Source of the DNA: Thereva unica
Taxonomy: Eukaryota > Arthropoda > Insecta > Diptera > Therevidae
Direction of reading: 5' to 3'
DNA length: 64,000 nucleotides
Assembly (NCBI GenBank): GCA_949987705.1
Contig: OX465283.1
Span: 163,695,850 to 163,759,849 of the forward strand
This document shows, in pieces, positions 45,301 through 54,389 of this stretch. Under the pieces are notes generated by a model. It was not told the DNA's origin. It worked only from the letters and a program-made list of their open reading frames with translations, and did not search any database. Each line of letters starts with the position of its first letter. Position 1 is the first letter of the stretch. The position numbers and the translations under genes were made by a program.

Positions 45301-48168
45301 GGCCGCCCAGGGTTCCATTCTGTGACCCGACGTTTTGAACATTTAATACGACGAACATTTGCAACTGCGGCTGGACATGCCCGAGGGTTTTTTCCTGGTT
45401 GGTACACTGACGACGCCGTGGTGATCATCACTGCAAAAGATGTCGAAGTCGCGCAGATGCGCCCCAACCAGGCAATGGATGGACGACTGCAGGCTTGAGC
45501 TTGCAGCTCACAAAACGAAGATCGTGTTACTCACGAAAAGCGCATCAACACGGTGCGCAGTTTCGGGGTGGGGCCGCGACAATCGAATCAGCGTGGGCCG
45601 TCAAGAACCCAGCAGTGATGCTTGTTAGCAAGCTGTCCTCCGGACTGCATGTAGCAGCGGTAGTAGTGTCGCCTAGCAGAATCATGGCCTACGTTCATGG
45701 TCCCAGTCTGCTCTTGCGCACGGCCGAGGCCATCATGTTCTACGGAGCAGAGTTGTGAGTTGACGCGCTGCGGTATGAAAAATACCGCAAGGGCATGGCC
45801 CGGGAAAAGACGGGGAGCTCTCCATGTCGCGTGTTCCTATCGCACGATCTCCGAACCAGCAGTGCAGTCATTTCGATGAACCTGCTAGCCCAGGAGCGAC
45901 TGTCCATCCGCAGAGGTAGGAGTAGGATGGGAAACACGAGGGTTACCATGGCCGACATCATGGAGCCCTGGTAAACGCGCTGGGTGATTTCAGGGGCAAA
46001 TGGACAGCCCACCGGATCGGGCAACTGAACAGGTTCGACGAGGTTAATTACTTATACAATTTTTGACAGGGTACGGTCTCTTCCGTGCGTACCTCAAGAA
46101 AATGAGTGAGGTGGCGGATACCGCGTGCCCTACGTGGATTCCGCTTCGGACGACGCCCACCACATACTCTTCGAAACGTGCCGGGTGTGATAAACGTCAT
46201 CCAAAACGACGTTTTAGCCGTACAGGAAGCTTTCGCCCAGATTAAGCGGGCGGCAGGAAATCTAGGACTGCACATTAACGAAAGCAAAACGAAGTACATA
46301 CCTACATGGTGCTCTCGTTTGCAAGAACATCTAACATTGGTCCCATAATCAAGGTAGAGGAGGGCGAGTTTGAAATGGTAAAATCATTTAACTACCTTGA
46401 GTCAATAGTGGAATCAAAAATACTCGCATAGCTGCTAAAGGCTTACTATAGTCTGTCAAGGCTCTTCAATCCAAGCATCTCAATATAAGACGATATAGAA
46501 ATGGACTTAAGGCTCACAGAGCGCTGTAGCGCCAATGATGATGATGATCAATGTTGAATAGAAACAGAACACATCATAACAATGTTTGTCCATTTCACAT
46601 CCAACCGTAGTAATTTTACATCAACTTATATCTTTCAGAGACCACCTAATACACCTGAGGTATTTAAAAATAAAGTCCAATAAGTGATGGCCAAATATGC
46701 CGTGTTCTTGTTAATTTTTTTTTTGCTGTGCATTATATATTTACTTCCTGGACACCTTAATTAAAACCTCCAGCTGAAGGACTAAGGACAACGGATACAG
46801 TGTCTGAAAGACTTATTTATAGTTCAGAAATATTTCATGCCCACACAAAACCTTGGATTGTGGGTGTATAAAACTCTGAGGAAGAAGTCTAGATCTAGGA
46901 TACCAATGGGCTAGGCCCAAATTATATCTTGTTATGTTTTTCCTTTATTTTTTCCTTCTTGGTAATATGACTTTAGTCCTAAGTTTTCTGCGTCATTTGG
47001 CACATTAACTTTTTAAAGCAATAATTGTATTCTATGAGTGTGGATTTATTTTGGGAGAATAAAATGGCGATTTTGTGCTCTACAACAGAAAAGCGGTTTC
47101 AATTACTAAATTCGTTCTATTTCAGTTAGGATTGAAGACTAAAACTTTTGTCTTTAGCTTATTGGAAAAGTTTAGTGAGATGTGATTAATCTCTTAAGTG
47201 GTGACCTTCTCGGTCATGAATATTGTATAATTGTTTTTTGAATAGTCTGTGACGTTTTTCATCTAGGGAGAAGCTAGTAAATTTCGGGTATTATTTTTAT
47301 ATCACAAGGGATTTTTAATAAATTATTGCCTATATCTAAAATAGTACAGAATTGTTTGTATGTTATATTAACTGCCTGCTCCATGGGTGATAGTACAACC
47401 ACAATAAAAATTACAGGTATAACGTGATTTACTCCACCATCCACACATGTGGCTCACATCACAAGCTGCCAATTAAGTACCTTTTTGCCATCAGAAAACT
47501 GCTCCTCTGCTTAAATCTAATTAATTGTCTCCTGTCTGTAACATTCTGAAACCAGTAAAAGGAAGGTGGGATTATGAGAGGCAATTGTGGTGAGCAATGG
47601 CAGGTAAGGCATTGTTTTATTTTATTACTCCTAACAAGCGATTGAATGATACTCTTTTCCAGGTGGTTCTGCCATAAGAACATAAATCACCGGCACACGG
47701 CACCTAAGCGTGTATCTGGATATGAACGATGTGCGAGTGAATACGACCGGGAGTTCGGGAGTTTTGTAACTTTGTTGTAACAATTAAGGCTGGACCAAAT
47801 TACATTCTATCTCACACTGTCCAGAGAATAAAACTTTCCTTAATATTATCATCTTACTTCCCAAGTGAACTTACGTTTATCAGCGTAAATTTATCGTCAG
47901 TTAACCTAAAATGAAAATAAGAAACATTAATAGTTATATCCAATTGTGTTTATTGCAGGTCTTTGGCACAGCGGAATTCTATCAGCTGTGCCAAAAACGT
48001 TTATACTTAAATAAAATGCCAAGAGTTGTTCGATTCCCTCTTGTATCGAAGGTGGCACAATGCATACCTGAACATAGAATTATCATAAAATAACAAGATC
48101 CGTAGAGGTTGGTCTATGCTTCGCTTCTTTATCCGATGTGCTGGCTCGATGTGCACTCCGTGTATGAC
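29506..48168 (-). CDS. Invadolysin (LMLN): Invadolysin / leishmanolysin-like zinc metallopeptidase (M8), spliced, 5' end missing
   Basis: This is a membrane-associated zinc metallopeptidase of family M8, linked in flies to mitosis, cell migration and lipid-droplet biology. Ten exons splice in one frame: 48168-48068, 47905-47875, 38620-38538, 38467-38356, 38292-37907, 37845-37620, 37478-37291, 30370-30238, 30183-30024 and 29960-29506. All introns have GT-AG borders. The sum is 1875 nt, or 624 residues plus stop. The zinc motif HEILH falls at residues 199-203, the third ligand His at about 306 (THWEKR) and the Met-turn (NEAMTG) at about 317. A Cys-rich C-terminal domain follows, and a hydrophobic tail ([15 protein letters not shown]) fits a GPI signal or membrane anchor. 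Residues 1-33 lead into the peptidase fold, so only the signal-peptide exon is missing. It was not found upstream of 48168 and may lie beyond transposons or outside the window. No stop or frameshift was seen, so the gene looks functional. Confidence 0.93.
30490..30815 (-). mobile_element. tRNA-derived SINE inside invadolysin intron
   Basis: On the minus strand, CTCGTTAGTCTACAGATTAAGG and a perfect B box (GTGGTTCGAATCCCC, about 30738-30752) form a tRNA-like head, approximately 30806-30733. It closely matches the head at 21828 (CTCGATAGTCTAGGGAATAAGG, CCATCCTAGAGG). The body below it has GGTGGAATAAAA like the other SINE copy. It truncates the LINE B copy at 30816. The lower boundary is uncertain. 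Confidence 0.6.
30816..32120 (-). pseudogene. LINE family B copy with endonuclease and RT, in invadolysin intron
   Basis: Reading down the minus strand from 32110: endonuclease C-terminal blocks ([29 protein letters not shown]), then a linker ([16 protein letters not shown], about 31250), RT blocks [13 protein letters not shown] near 31080, GPPGVN, and [12 protein letters not shown] near 30860. The GVPQGS-LFLIF block carries a small deletion and frames are broken. This copy extends family B upstream of what the 2 kb copy shows and confirms an endonuclease-RT architecture. It ends abruptly at the SINE. Confidence 0.75.
32130..34270. other. Invadolysin intron sequence, no recognised element
   Basis: AT-rich intronic DNA. 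Frames up to 96 codons (32371-32661, minus) have no recognisable motif. GAGGCGAGGTGAG-like purine-rich blocks recur at about 32800-33120. Confidence 0.4.
34274..36004 (+). mobile_element. Non-autonomous Helitron-like element with internal minisatellite
   Basis: The element begins TCTACATATATTAATAAAAG after an A and ends GCTAG before a T, so it sits between A and T as Helitrons do. A perfect palindrome GCGTTGCAACGC at 35976-35987 lies 13 bases before the terminal CTAG, the expected 3' hairpin. From about 34625 to 35400 the interior holds about six units of 120-140 bp with GGTATCAAATGAAAGG, CAAGTAGAATACTATTAGCTGTG and AAAATGGCGGC. It has no Rep/helicase coding. The orientation is shared with the invadolysin antisense strand. 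Confidence 0.7.
36410..36440. repeat. TTG-rich trinucleotide microsatellite
   Basis: About nine TTG or near-TTG triplets in a row (one CTG variant) in invadolysin intron sequence. Confidence 0.8.
36450..37286. other. Invadolysin intron sequence, no recognised element
   Basis: No assignable coding similarity; a 91-codon minus frame at 36893-37168 lacks motifs. A CTGTCTGTTGGTTTGTTGG simple-sequence tract lies near 37030. Confidence 0.4.
37291..38620 (-). CDS. Invadolysin (LMLN): Invadolysin catalytic exons (five exons)
   Basis: Five exons are separated by introns of 70, 63, 61 and 141 bp. Exon 38620-38538 encodes [15 protein letters not shown]. Exon 38467-38356 carries conserved cysteines (HCIDHC, TMCGE). 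Exon 38292-37907 holds the active-site helix, with HEILH encoded at 38011-38025. Exon 37845-37620 supplies the HFNC motif and the third zinc ligand (His codon 37641-37643). Exon 37478-37291 starts NEAMTG, with the Met-turn codon at 37467-37469. The wide spacing between HExxH and the third His is typical of M8 peptidases and unlike the short spacing of most metzincins. All catalytic residues are present. Confidence 0.94.
38880..39465 (+). pseudogene. RTE-like LINE RT fragment, 5' side of a mariner insertion
   Basis: The plus strand reads [20 protein letters not shown], then [10 protein letters not shown] and, in another frame, [18 protein letters not shown]. These are RT blocks 2, 3 and 4 of RTE-type LINEs (NYRGISLLNTAYKI; RQGD-x-LSPLLFNIALE). 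The catalytic YADD-like block is only faintly present. The tail of a LINE of the same type resumes at 40240, so the mariner-like copy at 39466-40194 probably inserted into it. Confidence 0.65.
39466..40194 (+). pseudogene. Mariner-family element with dead catalytic site, nested in an RTE-like LINE
   Basis: The N-terminal helix-turn-helix region starts near 39540 ([14 protein letters not shown]). Further blocks are [29 protein letters not shown] (39916 onward) and [18 protein letters not shown] (near 40020-40075), spread over frames. In this family the conserved motifs read QQDGA and PLDFF. Here the two Asp residues are His and Asn, so two of three catalytic residues are lost. A palindrome TTTGACAATTGTCAAA lies at 39479-39494 near the likely left end. 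No matching right terminal repeat was found. Confidence 0.65.
40240..40490 (+). pseudogene. RTE-like LINE C-terminal tail, 3' side of the mariner insertion
   Basis: The plus strand encodes [20 protein letters not shown] sequence and then [21 protein letters not shown]. This matches the conserved LINE tail motif RWLGHV-x-RM ... GRP-x-x-RW-x-D-x-V-x-x-DL. It sits on the same strand as the RT fragment ending at 39465 and is read as the same element. Confidence 0.6.
40970..41120 (-). pseudogene. Mariner-like transposase N-terminal fragment
   Basis: The minus strand starts [35 protein letters not shown] at 41120. The pattern is the N-terminal DNA-binding helix-turn-helix of mariner/Tc-type transposases (ER-x-x-IV-x-L, RSI-x-x-T-x-R-x-x-R). 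It breaks off after about 45 residues. Confidence 0.5.
41130..43850. other. Invadolysin intron sequence, no recognised element
   Basis: Short frames only (the longest, 99 codons at 42899-43198, has no recognised motif). Nothing repeated elsewhere in the window was noticed. Confidence 0.4.
43860..44330 (-). pseudogene. Jockey/CR1-like RT fragment
   Basis: On the minus strand [22 protein letters not shown] is encoded at about 44010-44075, preceded by [11 protein letters not shown] near 44230-44260. These are RT blocks 3 and 4. The catalytic block reads YTDN, so the aspartate pair is damaged. Frames are broken. This family is distinct from family B, which has SPALF where this has GPLLF. Confidence 0.65.
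44440..46180 (+). pseudogene. R1-like LINE RT to C-terminal domain
   Basis: The plus strand shows the RT start ([13 protein letters not shown]), then [65 protein letters not shown] and [10 protein letters not shown] (YTDD codons 45403-45414). Later come [15 protein letters not shown] and [23 protein letters not shown], the C-terminal zinc motif typical of R1. An Ala-to-Thr change in YADD and several frameshifts mark it as dead. It lies within the 9.25 kb invadolysin intron, antisense to the gene. Confidence 0.7.
46181..46560 (+). pseudogene. RTE-like LINE 3' fragment
   Basis: The plus strand encodes [13 protein letters not shown] and, in another frame, [21 protein letters not shown]. This is the post-catalytic RT block of RTE elements (GLKIN-x-x-KT-x-YM; F-x-YLGS). 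It ends near 46540 with ATGATGATGATGATC, the kind of short tandem tail seen at RTE 3' ends. Confidence 0.6.
46570..47870. other. Invadolysin intron sequence, no recognised element
   Basis: AT-rich, with no frame above 75 codons and no motif. It ends at the donor side of the 31 bp micro-exon. Confidence 0.45.
47875..48168 (-). CDS. Invadolysin (LMLN): Invadolysin 5'-most recognised coding exons (101 bp and 31 bp)
   Basis: The first exon, 48168-48068, encodes a segment starting [12 protein letters not shown] and ending at FYDNSMF. It follows a pyrimidine-rich acceptor and is closed by a GTATGC donor. A 162 bp intron separates it from a micro-exon at 47905-47875. That exon is only 31 bp and reads [11 protein letters not shown] across the junction. 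It has TTTTAG before it and GTAAGT after it. The micro-exon restores phase 0 so that the next exon, 9.25 kb away, begins STILPEAV. This matches the order expected for the family. The exon is too short to show as a free ORF and was found by splice-site and family logic. Confidence 0.85.
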
Positions 48169-48300
48169 CTGAAAAATGGAATGGCGAAAGTTATTTTTGG
48201 GAGATTCAAATATGGCGAAATTAATTATTAGTTTGAAAATCAATTTCGGCGATTAAACGAATAACAATTTGCATGGCGAGAAAGATATTTAGGTATGGTA

Positions 48301-50795
48301 GGTTAGGTTAGGTTAGATATAGCTGAGCTGCTGGTGCACAGCCCAAGCACTTAGGCCAAAGGGATAGGCTCGTTGTACTTTAAACCCAATGTTAAAGTGT
48401 CGTTTCTTCGCTAAACCACCTCGAGGACGTAATGAATCTTCTTAGTTAGATCCCAAACTTCGGGATTTCCGCAAGCGTGCTTAGGAAGGGTCCACCAAAA
48501 GTGGCAAGTCTCCTGTTGCTTAGGGCTGGACAGTGACAGAGAAGGTGATTTACACTTTCCTCTTCGTCTATAATCTGACAGCTTCTGCAGAAATCGTGGA
48601 TTTCGAGACCTAAGCGTGCCGCATGCGTCCCTATCAGCCAGTGTCCGGTGAGCACTCCCATTGTAACTGAAAGTTCTCGTCTCTACCGAGGTTCAGCAGT
48701 GAGGTGGTCCGCCTGAGATCGTAAGAGGGCGAAGTCATTTTGGCCAAGGTATATTTGTTAAGATCTCTCCAATGATTTTCTGCTAATTGCATTGTGTGGT
48801 GTTTGCATCGGAGTTTAAAGGTGACGCAAGGCATACCAACCCTTTCTTTTCCAGGAAGGAGAGTGGCAGTCGTGCCTTTCCTAGCCAGTTCGTCAGTTTT
48901 ACAGTTTCCTGTTATATTTCGGTGACCAGGCACCCATATGAGGAGGATCCTGAACAGCTGAGCCATCTCGTTAAGAGATCTGCGGCATTCAGAGAGAGTT
49001 CTGGAGTTATTAGTGCAAGAGCGCAGGGCCTTCAGAGCCGCCTGGCTATCTGAGAAGACGTAGACAGTTCGGTTCCTGTCGCCTTGCTGGTTGATTTGCA
49101 AAACAGCCTCATGTATGGCTAAAACCTCCGCTTGCACTGCACTGCAGTGATCGGGTAGCCGGAAGGAGACTTTAATCCCAAGTTCCGGCGAGAAGACTCC
49201 GCCTCCCACTTGACCCTCGAGCTTAGAGCCATCAGTGAAGAAATTTATGGCATCTTGAATACTGTGTGGTCTATTATTCCATTCACGACGTGACGGGATG
49301 TAGACTTCGTAGTTCTTCGTAAAGTTGACCTCGGATGTGCGAAAATCGGTTTCTGTGGGAATATTGGGGTGGGAATCTTTTATTCTGAGCGCTGCAATAG
49401 TCGCATTTTCCCTTGCCACAAGGTTCAACGGAGGGAGGTGTAACATAACGTTTAGGGCATCTGTAGGTGTGGAACGAAGTGCGCCTGTTACCGATAATTC
49501 CGCATATCTTTGGACTTTCTGCAGTTTGTTTAACACAGTGGACTTATTTAAGGTTGGCCACCATACTAAGACCCCGTATAGGAGCATTGGACGGACAATC
49601 GCTGTATAGATCCATCGTACTATGTTAGGGCAGAAGCCCCATTTCTTCCCTATGGATTCGCTGTGTTCGCTTTCTTAATGCGCTCTTCTGTGTTCTCATT
49701 ACAGAAGAGCTTCTTGTCCACTTGTCTTACTCCCAGATATTTGGCACTGTTAGTAAATTTCAGCCTGACATTGTTTAGCCGGGGAAGAATTAGGGGTGGG
49801 GTTTTATATCTCCTCGTAAAGAGGACTAATTCTGTTTTTTCAGGGTTAACGCTGAGTCCGCGGGTTTTAGCCCAGTTTGAAAGAGTTACTAACACTGCCT
49901 CCAGGAGATCACAGAGGACTTAAGGAAATTTTCCTTTTATGATGATAACAATGTCATCCGCGTACGCCAGACATGGTGTCCCACTGCCTCTATGCGTCGC
50001 AGGAGCGGGTTCACAGTCACGACCCATAGTAGTGGAGAAAGTACTCCTCCTTGCGGGGTACCTCTGTTGACGGCCCTTCGGACCGAGCAGTCGCCAAGGT
50101 TTGAGCTCACGATTCTGCCGGTAAGCATTTGATGTATAAGAGACACCAGCGGCGCCTCGATCCTCAGTTTCGCCAAGGCCAGGGTAATGACGTCCCGGAG
50201 CACGTTGTTTAACGCTCCCTCTCTGTCAAGGAAAGCTACTAATGTGTATTCTTTGACTTGGAGTGATTTTTCTATGGTTGAAACCAATTAGTGAAGGGAC
50301 CCTTTGTATAGGCATGCTGCGCGCCAGAGAATGCCGAGGTTGGTATGGTCTGCCTCAGATATATTTCAATTAGCCTTTCTAGAGTCTTCAATAAAAAGGA
50401 TGATAGGCTGATTGGCCTGGAGTCTTTGGGTGTTGTATGGGAGGCTTTCCCTGCCTGGGTAAAAAGACTACTTTTACCTCTTTCCAGCTAGAAGGAATAC
50501 AGATGATCTGAAGGCACCCGGAAAACATGGGCTGCAACCAGGGCATGATATGACTAAGCGTGCGTTGCAGTTGTGCCGGCACTATGCCGTCAGGGCCTGG
50601 TGATTTATAGGGCTGGAAGGTGCTTACAGCCCATTCAATTCTCGCTCTATTTATGATGGATTTGACCAGCTGTGGTAAGGCCGGAGGGTCAAAGACGATG
50701 GTTCTCTCAGTCGTGGTACTACTCGGGAAGTGGGTGTCCATGGGCAGTGTAAGAGATTCTCTGCTTGAGTCTGTCCAATCGCCGTTTTCTTTGCG
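48301..50795 (-). mobile_element. LINE family A copy, 5'-truncated, with 12 bp target duplication and CCTAA-type tail
   Basis: Minus-strand blocks in order: YKSPGPDGIVPAQLQ (near 50610), LVAFLDREGALNNV, GTPQGGVLSPLLWV (near 50050), YADD (codons 49953-49964, another frame), LVTLSNWAKTRGLSVNPEKTE, then a 317-codon frame with VTGALRSTPTDAL and RNase H (FFTDGSK, FSDSQAALKAL, LIWVPGH). A Cys/His tail follows (FCRSCQ..EESVNHLLCHCPAL, near 48550). TTAGGTATGGTA occurs at both flanks (48289-48300 and 50796-50807). The 3' end is a run of AACCT units. A few frameshifts inactivate it; among the LINEs here it is the best preserved. Confidence 0.85.
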
Positions 50796-50809
50796 TTAGG
50801 TATGGTAAC

Positions 50810-51780
50810 CTTTATTTAAATTCAATAATTAAAATTGACAAAACTTTCTATATTCATATCATAAACATTGCTTTTAAAGGTTTTAGGATAATAAATACTA
50901 ACTCTTTTGCGTGGTGAACTCTCTTCCCCATGTGCATATATTTACTAACCAAGAACTTCTACCAAACATTTACATTGGCTTAAAACTTTACCCTTCGAAC
51001 ATTATTTAACAAATTAAATTCTTATCGATTTCGAAATGCATCCTTGCAGGGCTTCAAATGTAGTAAACAAGAATGTAAGCAGATGTTCGATAGATCTGAA
51101 CCTAGACAGTGCTTATTCATCTGTAACACAAATTTATCCATAAGAATTCATATTGTTCAAAACCCAAATGCCTTCAAACTATAGAGTAAGTAAATGGAGG
51201 AGGTTAGACATAGAAAGAGCGAGTTATGAACAAATCCACCAGACTGAACATAAGTGAATATCTGAAAAGGATTAAGGTTGTCAAGGATTCAATTCTGTTC
51301 TATCGAGTTGTTTAGCAATATGAATATCATATCATATTTCATGGGTGAAATTTACTTCAATTCAAGCGTGTAATATTTTATGCTTAGATAAATGTATATT
51401 TAAGATTTGGGAGATATCAATGTGGGAGTCAGTCTGTGTTGTTTCAAGTTTTAAGTGTTCTTGCATATAACATAATAAGACTTTACCTGAGTTGAACTTA
51501 CGTAAAGGGAATGATAATGAAAACACTTTTTTTAGGTAGGAGCGATGAGGAATAGCTTTTTTCTATGATAAGACCAGGATATACATTTGTAGTAACAATG
51601 GAAGAAGACGGAGACACCGGGTAACTCCTATCAGCTCATTGATGCATTGAAAGTTGATGTTACTTTGAACATAATAAAATATCCTTTCGAATAGTAAGTA
51701 TATAATTCATTTCTTAACATGCAATAACACTTACAAAAATCAAATCTCTTATTTTTAGCTTCGAAACATCCCCCAAATCA
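50810..51780. other. No recognised gene
   Basis: AT-rich DNA without sizeable frames, between two LINE pseudogenes. The first coding exon of invadolysin should lie at or beyond this point, but I could not find it. Confidence 0.4.
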
Positions 51781-51784
51781 TTTA

Positions 51785-52640
51785 AATACACGGTGTCTGA
51801 TATTGGGCAGAGCTGAGAAAATGTTCGATTGTCTTATTAGTCTGTTCCTCTCCGCAGCTGCGGCAGTGGGTGTTATGCGTAATTCTTAATCTGGCTGCAT
51901 GTTGCCCAATTGGCCAATGAGGGAAAGTAGGAGATGTCTCTCTTGAGCACGCTCCACCGGTGTGCCTACGAGAGTTGATGCCAGTCTGGCCAATTCATTT
52001 GCTTTCTCGTTGCCCTCGATGTACCTGTTACCCGGTTCCCACTGTAGAATAACCTTGTGCCTTCCGGCCATAGAGCCCTTCTGGCAGCTTAGAAGTTATG
52101 CGGGCCGGGCCTAATGCCTTGATGGCCGCTTGACTATCTGATAACATAATTACCCTGGCTCATGTCAACCGCTGCATTTGGGCTTGTAGAAGCTAACTCC
52201 CTCTCAACCTCAAAAACCTTTATCCATGCCTGGCTTAGTCCAAAATGGAGTTTATAATCAATTCTTTCGAGCTCCCTAGGCACTGGTCGTTGATTAGTAG
52301 TGCCAGTATTCTACTATTTCGCTGGGGTTCCTCGGCCTTGACTACCTTCCAGTTGTTCATAGGGATGTCCCACTGTTGTGGCGACAAAAATACTCGAGCA
52401 ATTTGTCTGGCTCTGCTTCCATTTTTAGTAACCAGATCATCGCCCATGGTCTTTTGGGAATATTTCTCGACGAAATAAAGTTCAGGCGGACCCCTTTCCA
52501 AGCGTCGCTTAGACGAGCAACGCAGGAACTGCTTCGAGAAATAATCCCCAGACCTGATTAAAGAGGATAGTGGCCCTTCTGACGGCATTTGCCCCATCAA
52601 TATTTTGGCCTTGTTGTCGGCACAGAGAAGGTCTGCGGGT
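51785..52640 (-). pseudogene. Internally deleted LINE: ORF1 (DUF4780-like) joined to RNase H and zinc tail
   Basis: From 52600 to about 52240 the minus strand carries an ORF1-like segment (VPMNNWKVVKAEEPQRNSR, LALLINDQCLGS) like that at 63.1-64.0 kb. From about 52175 RNase H blocks follow (IMLSDSQAAIKAL, VILQWEPGNRYIEGNEKANELA), then a Cys/His tail (HCRSCGEEQTNKTIEHFL) near 51810-51870. Endonuclease and RT are missing, so about 3 kb of the element was lost. WEPG where WVPGH is usual suggests further decay. Confidence 0.65.
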
Positions 52641-53221
52641 ACTATGTAGGATTGGCATCGGTTAGTGCCACTAGAAGGTGGTCTTTCCCTACTTCGCTCA
52701 TTGTCCTGTTAACCGCTGCACCGATGTGCCATTGTCACTGTGGTTGGTGACTCCTGGCACGCCTGTGGTTATGTTGCCTGACTTTGAAGTACTGTGGTTG
52801 GTACTCACAAAGGCAGAGTTGGCGATTGCCCCATTTGGAGCAAACTGAGACGCCCAAGGGGGAAAGGTCCGTAGTCTTTGGTCCTAGTCCTTGCATGTTG
52901 CTGTGTCGAGTCGTTTGTGCATCTGTTTGTTTTTGTTTCTTTTTAACCGACTTCAAAAAAAGAGGAGGTTACTCAATTCGACGTGTAGGTATTTTGTGGT
53001 CCTGTTCACGCATAACTTTGCAACCCAATAACTTTTTTGCTTTTTTTTTGGTTCATTTGAAGGGGGAGCTTCCCACGGTGGTCCCGTTAAATTTTTTCTA
53101 AATTCTGATAACGGAGTTCGAAGTTAGGCAGAAAAAACTGTTAAAATTCAACCTGTTAAAGTTCAACCTAAACATTTCATGGGCACCGAACAAATTACTT
53201 TATTGTTGTAAAACTGGCAGC

Positions 53222-53304
53222 AGGCCGATGGCGGAGTGGGTAGAGCGTCGGATCCTCGATTCAGCGTTGCAGGTTCGATTCCGGTCGGGGCAGCCGGTTT
53301 TTTT
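53222..53304 (+). repeat. tRNA-like Pol III unit 1
   Basis: An excellent A box (TGGCGGAGTGGG, 53229-53240) and B box (GGTTCGATTCC, 53272-53282) have tRNA spacing, followed by a T run at 53298-53304. The acceptor and anticodon stems pair poorly, so it is a tRNA pseudogene or SINE head and not a working tRNA. It differs from the SINE head at 21828. Confidence 0.6.
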
Positions 53305-53352
53305 CTTTTTCTTTTTTTCTTTTTTCTGAAATGATTTATTAACATATTGGTC

Positions 53353-53460
53353 AGCGGCCGATAGTACTTGACATAGCGCAAAGGGCTAGAGACAAGTATT
53401 CTTGTCTGTGGGATCTGTGGGGTGCGAGTTCGATCCCAAGGGCTCGCGGTGCTTTTTTTT
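53353..53460 (+). repeat. tRNA-like Pol III unit 2
   Basis: A B box (GAGTTCGATCCC, 53426-53437) is preceded by an A-box-like TAGCGCAAAGGG near 53374 and followed by eight T at 53453-53460. It starts with the same GGCCGAT as unit 1 about 130 bp upstream, so the two may be diverged tandem copies. Confidence 0.45.
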
Positions 53461-53749
53461 CTATATATCGACAAAATAATTATTTTTTAATTTCCTTCGG
53501 GGAATTTTGTTCCATATTAAACAAGTTTTCGACGTGAATGCGTCTGTAAATTTGCTTCCAGAACAAAAGCCGATAAGAACGAAATTATGGCGAAATTTGC
53601 AGCTCAAAAAACTATTGTTTATATCGAATAAATAAATATACCATGACGTGGATGAAGAATCAAAGAAGTTTATTGTTTACATTTAATTTCCCCGATATCA
53701 GTGGCAACTTAACTTTTTATATGCCTTATATTATCTTGATCTGTATGTG

Positions 53750-53960
53750 TGTATAGTGTAAACAAATCTTGCAACTTGATTTTGACCCAGTTCCATATAA
53801 CCGATCAACTGCAAATTTTGCACATACGTATAGTTCGCATGACAATACAATCTGCAATCAAATTTTGCAATTGCGCTCCCCGACCCCAGACATGGGTATC
53901 AAATGAAAAGGTGTGACAAGTAGAATACACTTCGCTATGCGGCGTCGTAAAAACGTAGGC
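53750..53960 (+). repeat. Helitron-family fragment
   Basis: CTTGCAACTTGATTTTGACCC through ATAGTTCGC and GGGTATCAAATGAAA closely follows 34520-34690 inside the Helitron-like element. No ends are visible. Confidence 0.6.
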
Positions 53961-54013
53961 TCCTTGCAATGACAGGCAATATTAAAAAATGAATGGACTA
54001 AAAAGCACGAAAT

Positions 54014-54388
54014 AAAAAAAAATTTTAAAAACCGACTTCAGAAAAAAACCCGCGATGCACAAAAAAGGATGAAATAATTGTTTGTAATTCTTAACAACAT
54101 CAATCCAATAAGAATGGATCTAGAAAGAAGAATCACTTTTGAAGACGGTGTCAGGTAGTAGTTGACTTTGATTGCACTAACTCTTGCTTCGGCAATTGTT
54201 TACATTTCTTTGTTAGGCTTATGCCCTTAATATATCACCACATGTGTTAGCACCGTCTTCAAAAGTGATTCTTCTTTCTAGATCCATTCTTATTGGATTG
54301 ATGTTGTTAAGAATTACAAACAATTATTTCATCCTTTTTTGTGCATCGCGGGTTTTTTTCTGAAGTCGGTTTTTAAAAATTTTTTTTT
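54014..54388. mobile_element. 375 bp foldback element with ~137 bp arms
   Basis: The arm 54014-54150, starting with nine A then TTTTAAAAACCGAC and ending GAAGACGGTG, is repeated in inverse at 54251-54388 with almost no differences. A ~100 bp loop separates the arms. The near-identity of the arms indicates youth or hairpin-mediated homogenisation. No coding capacity and no clear target duplication were found. An ACCGACTTCA block also occurs at 52947-52957 next to another repeat. Confidence 0.9.
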
Positions 54389-54389
54389 C

